Virus record (IMG/VR): IMGVR_UViG_3300024259_000121
Coordinates: 1-29,034 of that record
Strand: one strand, 5' to 3'
Length of the DNA: 29,034 nucleotides
Source of the DNA: a virus
Shown here: one piece after another, positions 23,016 through 29,034 of the stretch
Layout: every line of letters begins with the position of its first letter
Numbering within the stretch: position 1 is the first letter of the stretch
Notes under the pieces: model-generated
Databases searched by the model: none
Told to the model about the DNA's origin: nothing
The model's input: only the letters and a program-made list of their open reading frames with translations
Program-made: the position numbers and the translations under genes

Positions 23016-24472
23016 TAGAACAGCACCGTCCCTCTGTGTGCTACAGCAAATAATAACATGAAGGCATCTGCCCAGTCTGGAGATTTATCCTCTGGATCGA
23101 TTATACGTACCTTGCCAGATACTGTTGTGTACTTCATTGATAGGAGCTGTCTACGTAAGGTTCTATCAACTGGGATTGAGACTCGACCATCTGACAGAGC
23201 AGTAGCCATATACCAAAAGAACTCTGCTTTCTGATTTAATCTTGTATCTTTAAGGCGATGATTTGTTGGAGATCTACCAACTTTGATGTCATTTGCTCTG
23301 TAGCCGTCTGCTCTAAGTGTTGAACATACTCCTGAACCAATTCCAATCGCATCTACGTTAATCTCCCACGTCTTTTCTAGGTATTTTTCTGCCCATCTGG
23401 CCGTATCTGTAGGGTCTTTTTTAGATGTATAATATATCTTCATAACCTCATATTTGTTCATCCATACTAGCGCAATCATCAAGACCGTAAAGTCTCGGCC
23501 AAACTCTGCAGGATCTATACTGGCTAGAGTCTTAATCGCCGGGATCTTCTCGCGATCCTTCTCAGGTAGCTTTGAGTTATCTAGGATTGCTTGCTTGTAT
23601 GTTTTCATTAGGTTGAAGACTTGCTCTTCTGCGTCTATTATCCATGAGAATCTTACTAGCGAATCATCTGACTCGTCAGGGTAGTTTGAATCGTATAAAA
23701 TTACGAACATGATCGGAGCCATTTCCTTGCGCATCTCATCAATATGCTTCTGAGTAGTTCGACCTTCTTTGATGCCTTGCTGCCAGTCAATATGGATAGC
23801 AAACCATTCTGGATCTGTGTAGTGATCGTAAGCGACTGTATCTCGATCCCAAGGGTTAGTGATCTCAACCATGATTGCTGTGTCTGGAGCATCTCCAAGC
23901 ATTCGTAGGATCTTAGCGTAAGCGTCTCTTTTAATCTTAGCTGCCTCGTCAATGATAATTATTCCATTTGCGCCAAATCCCATGATTCCGCTAGCATCAC
24001 CGTGCGCTGTGAAGATCCGGTACTCCATGCCGTTCTTGAACGTCTGCCTGTACCGGGAAGCCTCGCTCTTTAGCTTGGATAGTTTCTTGCCTCTCTGCAG
24101 CTCAATGATCTCTTGTAGCTGTCTGCAGCGCATTACTCCGTCTAGAATATAGTCTCTAATGATTCCTGCTTGCTCTCGCTTAGGCGCGATAAGTGCAATT
24201 TGCTTGTTTTCGTTTAGTAGAATATACAGATCTACGCCAATACCTACTGCAAAAGACTTTCCATACCTAGTGTAAGCGTTGATAGATACTCTCTTATGCG
24301 TACCAAATGCGATAGTTCGTACTATGACTTCCTGCCCATGAGGTAGACTAACCTTAAACAACCACCGAACTAGGAACCTTACGTCCTTTAGTTTTATTGC
24401 TCTTTCCAGTATCTGTGCGTCTTGGCTTGATTGGTTTTCTTGCCTTTCTTCTAACCTGCTTCTTAATCCCAT
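23015..24472 (-). CDS. terL: Terminase large subunit (485 aa)
   Basis: The packaging ATPase and nuclease. Walker A is INAYTRYGKSFAV (about residues 64-76), the variant R-x-G-K-S form usual in terminases. Walker B is GIIIIDEAAK (about 170-179), followed by the coupling motif VEITNPWDRD. The C-terminal RNase H-like nuclease has ASIDPAEFGRD (Asp320), VDAIGIGSG (Asp374) and SPDWADAF (Asp466, Asp469). The start at 24472 overlaps the small-subunit gene by 119 bases. A later non-ATG start cannot be excluded, because the conserved part begins near VRFLVRWLFK (31-40). Length and motifs indicate an intact enzyme. Confidence 0.93.
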   Translation of the reverse strand: MGLRSRLEERQENQSSQDAQILERAIKLKDVRFLVRWLFKVSLPHGQEVIVRTIAFGTHKRVSINAYTRYGKSFAVGIGVDLYILLNENKQIALIAPKREQAGIIRDYILDGVMRCRQLQEIIELQRGKKLSKLKSEASRYRQTFKNGMEYRIFTAHGDASGIMGFGANGIIIIDEAAKIKRDAYAKILRMLGDAPDTAIMVEITNPWDRDTVAYDHYTDPEWFAIHIDWQQGIKEGRTTQKHIDEMRKEMAPIMFVILYDSNYPDESDDSLVRFSWIIDAEEQVFNLMKTYKQAILDNSKLPEKDREKIPAIKTLASIDPAEFGRDFTVLMIALVWMNKYEVMKIYYTSKKDPTDTARWAEKYLEKTWEINVDAIGIGSGVCSTLRADGYRANDIKVGRSPTNHRLKDTRLNQKAEFFWYMATALSDGRVSIPVDRTLRRQLLSMKYTTVSGKVRIIDPEDKSPDWADAFMLLFAVAHRGTVLF

Positions 24473-24956
24473 CTTGACTATGAACTTCGTCGTATATCTT
24501 CTTTAGAAATGAAAATGAATTTACATCCTCGGAGTCTGATATTGGAAGAGGTAGCTCCTCTAATCCAGTTAGCTTGATCTCGACGTCTGATCCGGTCTTG
24601 ATCATAGACATGATATCTCTAAGCTTCTCGGTCGATATCTCCTCCTCTTTAACTCTACGGACTAGCTCTTTGATGCCTACATTCTGTAAAAATTGCGCGT
24701 TCTTAAGGAGCTTTGTCTTAGCCTTCCAGCGATGATCCATATAGCTCTGTAACTCTACGCCTTGTATGTAAGCCTCGTACTTTACAATACGCGCTTTCCA
24801 GCCGAACTTCTTGGCCCAGCGTTTTATTAATGTAGCTGATTTCGATAACTGTTCGGACACCTTTTGGTAACTTCGATCGTTACCTAGATCTCTGTAGGCT
24901 ACGAATGCAGCCCATGCCTTACCTGTCTCTTTCTTATCTGGTTGTTTGAAACTCAT
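24354..24956 (-). CDS. Terminase small subunit (200 aa)
   Basis: The DNA-recognition subunit of packaging. Residues 14-65 have the helix-turn-helix layout typical of small terminases: WAAFVAYRDLGNDRSYQKVS, then QLSKSATLIKRWAKKFGWKA and RIVKYEAYI. A helical oligomerisation region (about 80-130) and a basic C-terminal tail (RRKARKPIKPRR) follow. AAAGGAG lies six bases before the ATG, which overlaps the stop of the zinc-ribbon gene (ATGA). The tail is coded in the stretch shared with the large subunit. Confidence 0.8.
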   Translation of the reverse strand: MSFKQPDKKETGKAWAAFVAYRDLGNDRSYQKVSEQLSKSATLIKRWAKKFGWKARIVKYEAYIQGVELQSYMDHRWKAKTKLLKNAQFLQNVGIKELVRRVKEEEISTEKLRDIMSMIKTGSDVEIKLTGLEELPLPISDSEDVNSFSFLKKIYDEVHSQDGIKKQVRRKARKPIKPRRTDTGKSNKTKGRKVPSSVVV

Positions 24957-25114
24957 TGTTCTCCTTTAGATTTCTGCGGATATATCTCTTCGCAAGTGTA
25001 CTCCTCGCACTGCTCACAATATTTTAGCCATACCTTCAGTATGCCTTTATTTTCTGTTTTTATCTCACTAAACTCATCGATTGTTTCTTCGCCGCAATAG
25101 ATACATTTTGTCAC
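24953..25114 (-). CDS. Small zinc-ribbon protein upstream of terminase (53 aa)
   Basis: A GTG start at 25114 overlaps the stop of the preceding gene (GTGA), with GGAG upstream, and the TGA at 24955-24953 overlaps the terminase small-subunit ATG (ATGA). The 53-residue product has CIYCGEE near the start and YCEQCEEYTCEE later, two CxxC knuckles plus an extra Cys, separated by about 26 residues. This is a classic small zinc ribbon. Overlaps at both ends and the absence of any other content in the interval support a real gene. Confidence 0.7.
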   Translation of the reverse strand: MTKCIYCGEETIDEFSEIKTENKGILKVWLKYCEQCEEYTCEEIYPQKSKGEQ

Positions 25115-25635
25115 TTTAATTTTAATTCTCCTAGCTCTACAAAGTAAAAGCTACACTTACTGTATACTAGATGATATACTTGATCGTTTGGATGAGGGAA
25201 CTGGTCGCATGCTCTGGGGAAGGTCTTCTTCTTCCACTTAGCGCATTTATTAGTTCTAGTATTAAGATGCTTACAGGTTACTTTGATTGATACGCCCTCG
25301 CCATCGAAGTCTCCAAAGCCTGACCAATATGAATGAGGTACGCTTCCAACATGACAGAACTTACAACAGGCTGATTTACATTTAACTGGATCGCATTTGC
25401 CTCTTCGTTCTAGAAGGTAGGATTTCTTAGTTTTATTATCTTTGACAGTATACCAAACTTTACTTGCATCGATAGATGAGAATCTTTTAAGCTGTGCTAG
25501 GGTAAGTCTCTTAGTCTCATCGGGTTTAACTTTATCAATCATGTTAGATCTTCCTCCCACACTTCTGACAAACACCGCATAAGCAAGTAATTCTCGGTCC
25601 GGTGCAGGTGCATTTACCTTCTTTAATTGGCTCAC
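25111..25635 (-). CDS. YkgJ-type cysteine-cluster protein 1 (174 aa)
   Basis: The Cys pattern matches the YkgJ/UPF0153 putative metal-chelating family: CDPVKCKSACCKFC (Cys 81-94), then CKHLNTRTNKC (121-131), a Cys at 143 in RACDQFPHP, and Cys161 near the end. The family is thought to bind zinc or an Fe-S cluster; its reaction is not established. The N-terminal 75 residues are an extra basic part. Start is GTG at 25635, overlapping the stop of the next YkgJ-like gene upstream (GTGA), with AAAGGAG nearby. The side-by-side pair suggests cooperation or duplication, although sequence similarity is mostly limited to the Cys motif. Confidence 0.75.
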   Translation of the reverse strand: MSQLKKVNAPAPDRELLAYAVFVRSVGGRSNMIDKVKPDETKRLTLAQLKRFSSIDASKVWYTVKDNKTKKSYLLERRGKCDPVKCKSACCKFCHVGSVPHSYWSGFGDFDGEGVSIKVTCKHLNTRTNKCAKWKKKTFPRACDQFPHPNDQVYHLVYSKCSFYFVELGELKLK

Positions 25636-26078
25636 ACATGTTGCGCTCCTTTATATTTGAATAGACATCTGGGTGTGGTTCGATACTTAGCGTGTATCCC
25701 TTTGGCAGTTTCTGCATTAAAATCCCTACAAATCTTAGGTTTCTTATCTGGATGGTCTAAACACTTGTTATCTTTTAGTCTACTACATGAATGGATGTAA
25801 ACAATATCATTACCAATCATTGATATCCTGTATTTTCTAAATCGTAGAACACCGTGAGTATAGGGGACATCTCGATATTTATAATATATGATCTCACCGT
25901 AGGATAATTTTCTACCGGGAAAGACATCTAAAAAGCGCGTATTTTCTTTAAGCCTTTTAGGATTAATATTTAGGTATGCTATCTTGCAACACTCTGCTTG
26001 ACACCATTTATGCCATCGTAGACAGTCAGCGCAGGTCTTAGCCTCTTCGATCATGTCCTCTCGTAGTTTTTTATTCAT
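25632..26078 (-). CDS. YkgJ-type cysteine-cluster protein 2 (148 aa)
   Basis: The ATG at 26078 (MNKKLREDMI) is preferred, because it lies inside the stop junction of the upstream gene; the frame is open further upstream, but the extra 30 residues would overlap that gene. Cysteines occur at 16, 19, 26, 30 and 31 (CADCLRWHKWCQAECC), 98, 106 (CLDHPDKKP), 117 and 138, the layout of YkgJ/UPF0153 proteins including the terminal Pro-x-x-C block (KPKICRDF). A metal-binding role is likely. The partner is unknown. Confidence 0.72.
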   Translation of the reverse strand: MNKKLREDMIEEAKTCADCLRWHKWCQAECCKIAYLNINPKRLKENTRFLDVFPGRKLSYGEIIYYKYRDVPYTHGVLRFRKYRISMIGNDIVYIHSCSRLKDNKCLDHPDKKPKICRDFNAETAKGIHAKYRTTPRCLFKYKGAQHV

Positions 26079-26337
26079 CTTCTTTATTTTCAAATATGTT
26101 TGGTTTAGTGGTTTTCTTAATCGATATATTTGCAACCCTATCGATAAAATCAAACAGAAGTGGTACATTGGGTGCGTTATCTAAATCAGATCTCCAGCTT
26201 TCCATCAATTCTTGAACGTCTTTAAGTGCTTGATTGTATCCAAGCCATAACATAGAAACATTATCTTTTTGTCCCTTGTAACATTTAATATTCAATATCT
26301 TTCTATTTTCTAAGTCTTTTAGTGTTTCAAATTTCAT
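26071..26337 (-). CDS. Hypothetical protein (88 aa)
   Basis: The protein has 88 residues with a mixed alpha/beta pattern: IKCYKGQKDNVSMLWLGYNQ, ALKDVQELMESWRSDLD, then VPLLFDFIDRVANISIKK. No family is recognised. The ATG overlaps the methyltransferase stop (ATGA) and the end overlaps the start of a YkgJ-like gene, so it is part of one coupled operon. Confidence 0.5.
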   Translation of the reverse strand: MKFETLKDLENRKILNIKCYKGQKDNVSMLWLGYNQALKDVQELMESWRSDLDNAPNVPLLFDFIDRVANISIKKTTKPNIFENKEDE

Positions 26338-27539
26338 AATTTAACTGCCTCCTTACCTGTTAGCTTTTCCCATCTAGCAATTATAACATCACAATAGTAT
26401 GGATCGATCTCCATAGTGTAGCAAATCCGTCCTAGTTTTTCTGATGCAATTATCGTTGCTCCGGATCCACCATAAAGGTCTGCAACTATATGGCCTTTTT
26501 TACTAAATTTAGTTAGGAACCAATCTACAAGTTTCAAAGGTTTCTGTGTAGGATGTAATCTCTTCTTAGTATCTTCTTCAGATAATCCAAAGATTCCCTT
26601 CCATAAGACTCTAGCAATTGCGCGTTTATGTTTAGCTTTGCTCCAACATAGTTCAAAGTTAGATCCAAACATCTTATCGTAGGCATCATTTACACCTTCA
26701 CCATTGTTCATCTTATCCCAGACGATCCAAGAGCCTTGATTTCTCTTAGGAACTAACTCTGCAAAATAGTCTGCTCCCCATACAAATATCTCTTTACAAT
26801 AATTAAAGTTAGAGAATATCGTAGTGATTAGCTCTGGAGTAAAATCATCATTATCTCCCTCGACTTTTTTGTATTTGTTACCTTTAGCGATTCCTTCCAT
26901 CGACGAGAAATCTGTATCTAAAAACATTCCATAAGGCGGATCTGTAAATACAACATTAGCTAGCGCGGAGTTCATCAAAATATCTACGTCAGTCTTCTTA
27001 ATCGAATCTCCACACATAAGTCTATGATGTCCTAGTTGCCAAACTTCTCCAATCTTTACGACCGGGTTTTCTTTAATCTCTGCAGCATCAGCATCAAAAT
27101 CATCTTCTTCAACTACCGGTGGAAACTCCTTTTCGATTAGTCCTTGGACGTCTATCTCTTCTTGAGCCAGTAACTGCATGAATTTATTAACTGCTTGATC
27201 ATCATGTTCTAATATGAATTGGTACTCTTCTGCGTCTTTCTTATTGTCATGCTCTCCTTTAAGCTTGTTCATGATCTGTCTAAGTAAGCGTCGGTCTACC
27301 TCATCAACATCTAGTGCAACAACTGGAACTTCTTTCATGCCAAGTTCTCTTGCTGCGTTCCATCTATGCTCGCCGTCTGCGATTAGGTACTCTTTATTTG
27401 TTATAATTGGTACTATAAATCCGAACTTCTTTAAATTGTTCTTTAGCGCGAAGAACTTGTTGACATCCATCTTATTAGGATTTTGATCGTCTGTCTTCAA
27501 TAGTCCAATATCAATTACTTTTACTTCTGGTATTTTCAT
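26334..27539 (-). CDS. ParB-like domain fused to adenine-type DNA methyltransferase (401 aa)
   Basis: The N-terminal 90 residues are a ParB/Srx-like domain with IADGEHRWNAARELG (about 53-67). The C-terminal methyltransferase has motif IV TDPPYGM (199-205), then HPTQKP (329-334), and the AdoMet motif DLYGGSGAT (354-362), followed by MEIDPYYCD. The catalytic motif before the AdoMet motif marks the beta class, which usually makes N6-methyladenine (or N4-methylcytosine). Such ParB-methylase fusions are common in phages and may protect viral DNA or change gene control. The ATG at 27539 is preferred over the TTG at 27599, because the ParB-like domain begins with MKIPEVKVIDI. Confidence 0.85.
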   Translation of the reverse strand: MKIPEVKVIDIGLLKTDDQNPNKMDVNKFFALKNNLKKFGFIVPIITNKEYLIADGEHRWNAARELGMKEVPVVALDVDEVDRRLLRQIMNKLKGEHDNKKDAEEYQFILEHDDQAVNKFMQLLAQEEIDVQGLIEKEFPPVVEEDDFDADAAEIKENPVVKIGEVWQLGHHRLMCGDSIKKTDVDILMNSALANVVFTDPPYGMFLDTDFSSMEGIAKGNKYKKVEGDNDDFTPELITTIFSNFNYCKEIFVWGADYFAELVPKRNQGSWIVWDKMNNGEGVNDAYDKMFGSNFELCWSKAKHKRAIARVLWKGIFGLSEEDTKKRLHPTQKPLKLVDWFLTKFSKKGHIVADLYGGSGATIIASEKLGRICYTMEIDPYYCDVIIARWEKLTGKEAVKL

Positions 27540-27617
27540 TTTAATATAAGTGATGAGCCTGACAATGCGCAGCGTAGTACAGCTGCCCTCCCCCTTCAAC
27601 CCATCGTGGGAAGAGTA
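27540..27617 (-). other. GC-rich untranslated leader with two hairpins
   Basis: This 78-base gap separates a membrane peptide gene from the methyltransferase gene. CCCA (27600-27603) can pair with TGGG (27607-27610), and GCAGC (27569-27573) with GCTGC (27582-27586); between them lies GGGGGAGGG on the minus strand. Composition is clearly richer in G and C than the surroundings. No tRNA features or T run are seen. It may hold a structured leader or a transcription signal for the methyltransferase. The start of the frame at TTG 27599 cannot be fully excluded. Confidence 0.45.
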
Positions 27618-27749
27618 TTATGTTCCGGTCCATGCGAATCTAGCTACTCTTACTAAAAACCACACGACTGCCGCTATTCCAAATAATATAACTCCAAATA
27701 TGAATATAACTATCATCAATCCAATAAAGTTGTCTAGTAAATCGCTCAT
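27618..27749 (-). CDS. Single-pass membrane peptide (43 aa)
   Basis: The frame from ATG 27749 to TAA 27620-27618 encodes 43 residues. A ten-residue polar start (MSDLLDNFIG) is followed by a strongly hydrophobic helix (LMIVIFIFGVILFGIAAVVW) and a short basic tail (LVRVARFAW), which suggests an inside-positive C-terminus. The ATG overlaps the stop of the preceding small gene (ATGA). No family is recognised. Small membrane peptides of this kind in phages include superinfection, holin-like or signalling proteins; none can be chosen here. Confidence 0.62.
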   Translation of the reverse strand: MSDLLDNFIGLMIVIFIFGVILFGIAAVVWFLVRVARFAWTGT

Positions 27750-27859
27750 ATATTATGTTCCGTAATAGTCTCAGTAACTTTCTCACCGTACTTTTTGATA
27801 GTTATGATTTTAGAGTTCAATTTAGCTTTTCTCTTCTGTGATTTAGTAAAACAGCTCAT
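27746..27859 (-). CDS. Small basic peptide (37 aa)
   Basis: The frame runs from ATG 27859, which overlaps the stop of the preceding gene (ATGA), to TGA 27748-27746, which overlaps the next ATG (ATGA). The product has 37 residues and is Lys-rich (MSCFTKSQKRKAKLNSKI, then KKYGEKVTETI). The double overlap supports translation as part of the chain. The function is unknown, and it is too short for domain assignment. Confidence 0.5.
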   Translation of the reverse strand: MSCFTKSQKRKAKLNSKIITIKKYGEKVTETITEHNI

Positions 27860-28038
27860 TCTGCTTTATCGTAAGTCCGTTCGATTGCATCTAGGATTTC
27901 TGAGCCCCTATGTCTCTCTCCAAGAATTACAAATGTACATTTAATCACTTCTTTAATCTGCGCTATGCTTAAGTTTCGTCTTCCACCCTCTTCTTTACTA
28001 ACGTCTATAGCTAGTTTATTTAGATTTATTTTTTTCAT
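27856..28038 (-). CDS. Small conserved-looking hypothetical (60 aa)
   Basis: The protein has 60 residues: a basic start (MKKINLNKLAIDVSKEEGG) followed by a helical block (LSIAQIKEVIKCTFVILGER). The phrase with EGG..NLSIAQ.KEV resembles a small protein type seen in many phages, without a known activity. It overlaps the ribbon-helix-helix gene by 23 bases, with AGGT near the ATG. It belongs to the operon behind the palindromic operators. Confidence 0.6.
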   Translation of the reverse strand: MKKINLNKLAIDVSKEEGGRRNLSIAQIKEVIKCTFVILGERHRGSEILDAIERTYDKAE

Positions 28039-28228
28039 GTTTACCTGCTAGGAGTCCAAGTTTCTCAAAGTGTTTTCTCAACAGTCGTTCAATCAGACCC
28101 GATGCTTTCTTATGGAAATGTCTCTCTAGAATTTGATTAATATCTAGGGCAAGGCTGATATGTCTGTTAGAACGCCTAAATCGGTCTTCGTACTCTTGCT
28201 TATTCTTAGGCCACTTTCTCGAACTCAT
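28016..28228 (-). CDS. Putative ribbon-helix-helix regulator (70 aa)
   Basis: The ATG at 28228 (MSSRKWPKNK) is preferred over a GTG at 28246. Of 70 residues, the segment RHISLALDINQILERHFHKK followed by ASGLIERLLRKHFEKLGLL has the strand-helix-helix arrangement of CopG/Arc-type DNA-binding proteins, with basic residues at both ends. It is the first gene behind a promoter region with two matching palindromes (28288-28305 and 28324-28337), the usual layout for autoregulation by such dimers. The family assignment is from pattern only. Confidence 0.58.
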   Translation of the reverse strand: MSSRKWPKNKQEYEDRFRRSNRHISLALDINQILERHFHKKASGLIERLLRKHFEKLGLLAGKHEKNKSK

Positions 28229-28257
28229 ACTTGTATGTTTAAACACACACTTTAAAG

Positions 28258-28337
28258 GGTTTATAGTCTAGAGTATACAATAGACTTCATTCATCTGGAT
28301 GAATGATCATTTATAAAGAACTATTCATCTCAATGAA
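28258..28337 (-). promoter_or_regulatory. Promoter region with two palindromic operators
   Basis: CATTCATC (28288-28295) and GATGAATG (28298-28305) form a perfect inverted repeat. TTCAT (28324-28328) and ATGAA (28333-28337) repeat its core with the same four-base gap, 34 bases away. TTTATAAA-type sequence lies between them (28310-28317), and CTATAAAC (28266-28258, minus strand) lies closer to the regulator gene, about 35 bases before its ATG. Either could be the TATA box. A dimeric repressor bound at both sites would cover the promoter. Confidence 0.62.
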
Positions 28338-28349
28338 CGATAGACCGAA

Positions 28350-28541
28350 CTATCTTTTGCTGATCTTACTATCCCAAATATAGAATAGCATTATTGTCAT
28401 TATGATATTCCAACTTATCAAACATAATATTGCTATCTCATTTGATTGAATATTGCTATTCAGTGTTTCATTGATTACTGCTTGGCCATCTGTTAGTTTG
28501 TTCAAGGCTACAGCTAAATCAAAAAAGCTATTTACTTCCAT
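28350..28541 (-). CDS. Small membrane protein (63 aa)
   Basis: The protein has 63 residues with an N-terminal amphipathic helix (FFDLAVALNKLTDGQAVINE) and a C-terminal membrane helix (IAILCLISWNIIMTIMLFYI) followed by a basic end (WDSKISKR). It overlaps the preceding membrane peptide gene by 14 bases. AAGGAGGT lies 12 bases before its ATG. Single-pass, tail-anchored topology is likely. It could be a holin-like or host-membrane protein; there is no family evidence. Confidence 0.6.
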   Translation of the reverse strand: MEVNSFFDLAVALNKLTDGQAVINETLNSNIQSNEIAILCLISWNIIMTIMLFYIWDSKISKR

Positions 28542-28650
28542 CAGTTACCTCCTTGTTTGTCTTATCACGTATTCTACTAGCGATTATAAGCAAACTAGCA
28601 TAGATCATCCAACTCAACCAGAATGCCAAACTCAGATATTTATCTTCCAT
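28528..28650 (-). CDS. Small membrane peptide (40 aa)
   Basis: The frame runs from ATG 28650, which overlaps the stop of the gene before it (TAATG), to TAG 28530-28528. Its 40 residues include a hydrophobic helix (LSLAFWLSWMIYASLLIIAS) and a charged C-terminal tail (RIRDKTNKEVTDG). Together with the next gene (63 aa) it forms a pair of overlapping single-pass membrane proteins, an arrangement that recalls two-component holin or spanin-like gene pairs, but no lysin is seen next to them. Confidence 0.58.
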   Translation of the reverse strand: MEDKYLSLAFWLSWMIYASLLIIASRIRDKTNKEVTDGSK

Positions 28651-28925
28651 TAGTCTCTCCGAGGTTTTCCGCTGAAAAGATTGCGCGCATCAGTCTTCTC
28701 CCGTATCTTTTGGTAGCTTGCGCTCCTGAACAAGCTTAAGCATTCCAACGCTATTAATTTTGAGAGTTTATCTCCTGCAGCATACATGCCTTCACCACTT
28801 AATGTAATTGGATCCATGAATCTAAAAGTAACTGCCAACGTGGCGGAATCATCTGTTGGTGGAAATCTGTCTAATCTAAACGTGCCATGTGTTGTTTTAA
28901 TCATCAAAGGTTTTTCTTGTTTCAT
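28650..28925 (-). CDS. Hypothetical protein (91 aa)
   Basis: The protein has 91 residues. The first half is beta-rich (MIKTTHGTFRLDRFPPTDDS, ATLAVTFRFMDPITLSG) and the second half helical and basic (KLSKLIALECLSLFRSASYQ, IREKTDARNLFSGKPRRD). No family is recognised. The ATG overlaps the stop of the partial gene at the right edge (ATGA), and its stop overlaps the next ATG (TAATG). Confidence 0.52.
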   Translation of the reverse strand: MKQEKPLMIKTTHGTFRLDRFPPTDDSATLAVTFRFMDPITLSGEGMYAAGDKLSKLIALECLSLFRSASYQKIREKTDARNLFSGKPRRD

Positions 28926-29034
28926 GGTGAATCCTTATCTATCCAAAAACACTTTTCGTGAATTGGTATGCACATGATGTTTGCAAAGCCCTTTCTAGGT
29001 TTCTGAACTGGTGCTAGAACGATTTCTTCTTCAA
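28922..29034 (-). CDS. C-terminal end of a gene entering from the right edge
   Basis: An open frame enters at the window edge and ends at TGA 28924-28922, overlapping the next ATG (ATGA). The visible 36-37 residues include EEEIVLAPVQKPRKGFANI and IHEKCFWIDKDSP. The start lies outside the window and no family can be named. Confidence 0.5.
   Translation of the reverse strand, partial: EEEIVLAPVQKPRKGFANIMCIPIHEKCFWIDKDSP

Noticed and set aside
26079-26168. Longer start of YkgJ-like protein 2
   Set aside because: It would add 30 residues wholly inside the preceding gene, while the ATG at 26078 sits in a typical stop-start junction.
27540-27620. A tRNA gene in the GC-rich gap
   Set aside because: No T-loop (GGTTCRA) or cloverleaf arrangement could be formed; only two short hairpins are present.
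28339-28354. GATAG/CTATC hairpin as a terminator
   Set aside because: The stem has only five base pairs, three of them A-T, and no T run follows.
879-28977. Numerous plus-strand reading frames of 60-230 codons
   Set aside because: Each lies opposite a well-supported minus-strand gene or regulatory gap, lacks recognisable domains and has the composition of a reverse complement of the real gene.
1-29034. CRISPR array, insertion sequence, integrase or attachment site
   Set aside because: No regularly spaced direct repeats, transposase, recombinase motif or terminal duplication could be seen, so whether this is an integrated provirus or a free virus cannot be decided from this window.

Overview
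The window is a densely packed stretch of a tailed double-stranded DNA virus (class Caudoviricetes, HK97-type head, non-contractile siphovirus-like tail), free or integrated. Every supported gene lies on the minus strand, so transcription runs from the high coordinates to the low ones. Several features point to an archaeal host, possibly a DPANN-type archaeon (inference). Three intergenic sites share a TATA-type promoter (TTTTATATAAAA core), one of them placed for leaderless translation of the portal gene. A terminator ends in T runs. A 1664-residue surface protein is packed with N-glycosylation sequons and has LamG and Fn3-like domains in the style of DPANN surface proteins. Shine-Dalgarno motifs (GGAG, GAGGTGA) and stop-start overlaps (ATGA, TAATG, TAAAATG) are common throughout.

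Right end (about 26.1-29.0 kb, upstream in transcription): a string of tiny overlapping genes, three of them single-pass membrane peptides. A ribbon-helix-helix-like regulator lies behind a promoter flanked by two matching palindromes. A ParB-like/adenine methyltransferase fusion follows. Next (24.4-26.1 kb) come two consecutive YkgJ-type cysteine-cluster proteins and a 53-residue zinc ribbon that leads directly into the terminase.

Packaging and head (16.2-24.9 kb): small terminase, large terminase, a winged-helix protein, a Cys-rich protein, a coiled-coil protein, portal, zinc ribbon, MuF-like protein, prohead protease with a nested scaffold, major capsid protein and two minor virion proteins, closed by a terminator at 16.15-16.19 kb. 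The 10.1-16.1 kb segment holds a LEM/SAP-like protein, a beta-rich virion protein, the giant sequon-rich protein and a small beta protein.

Neck and tail (0.6-10.1 kb): adaptor, stopper, HK97 gp10-like protein, tail terminator, tail tube, tail assembly chaperone with a dnaX-like -1 frameshift signal, a short tape measure, a Dit-like protein, a baseplate hub, and two fibre or adhesin proteins. A small coiled coil and a transglutaminase-fold protein that runs off the left edge follow. No integrase, polymerase, tRNA or CRISPR array is visible. The most notable observations are the complete frameshift cassette that joins the chaperone to a 74-codon extension, the shared late-promoter element, the nested scaffold together with a shared motif in scaffold, capsid and portal, and the giant anchored glycoprotein-like gene between head and neck genes.
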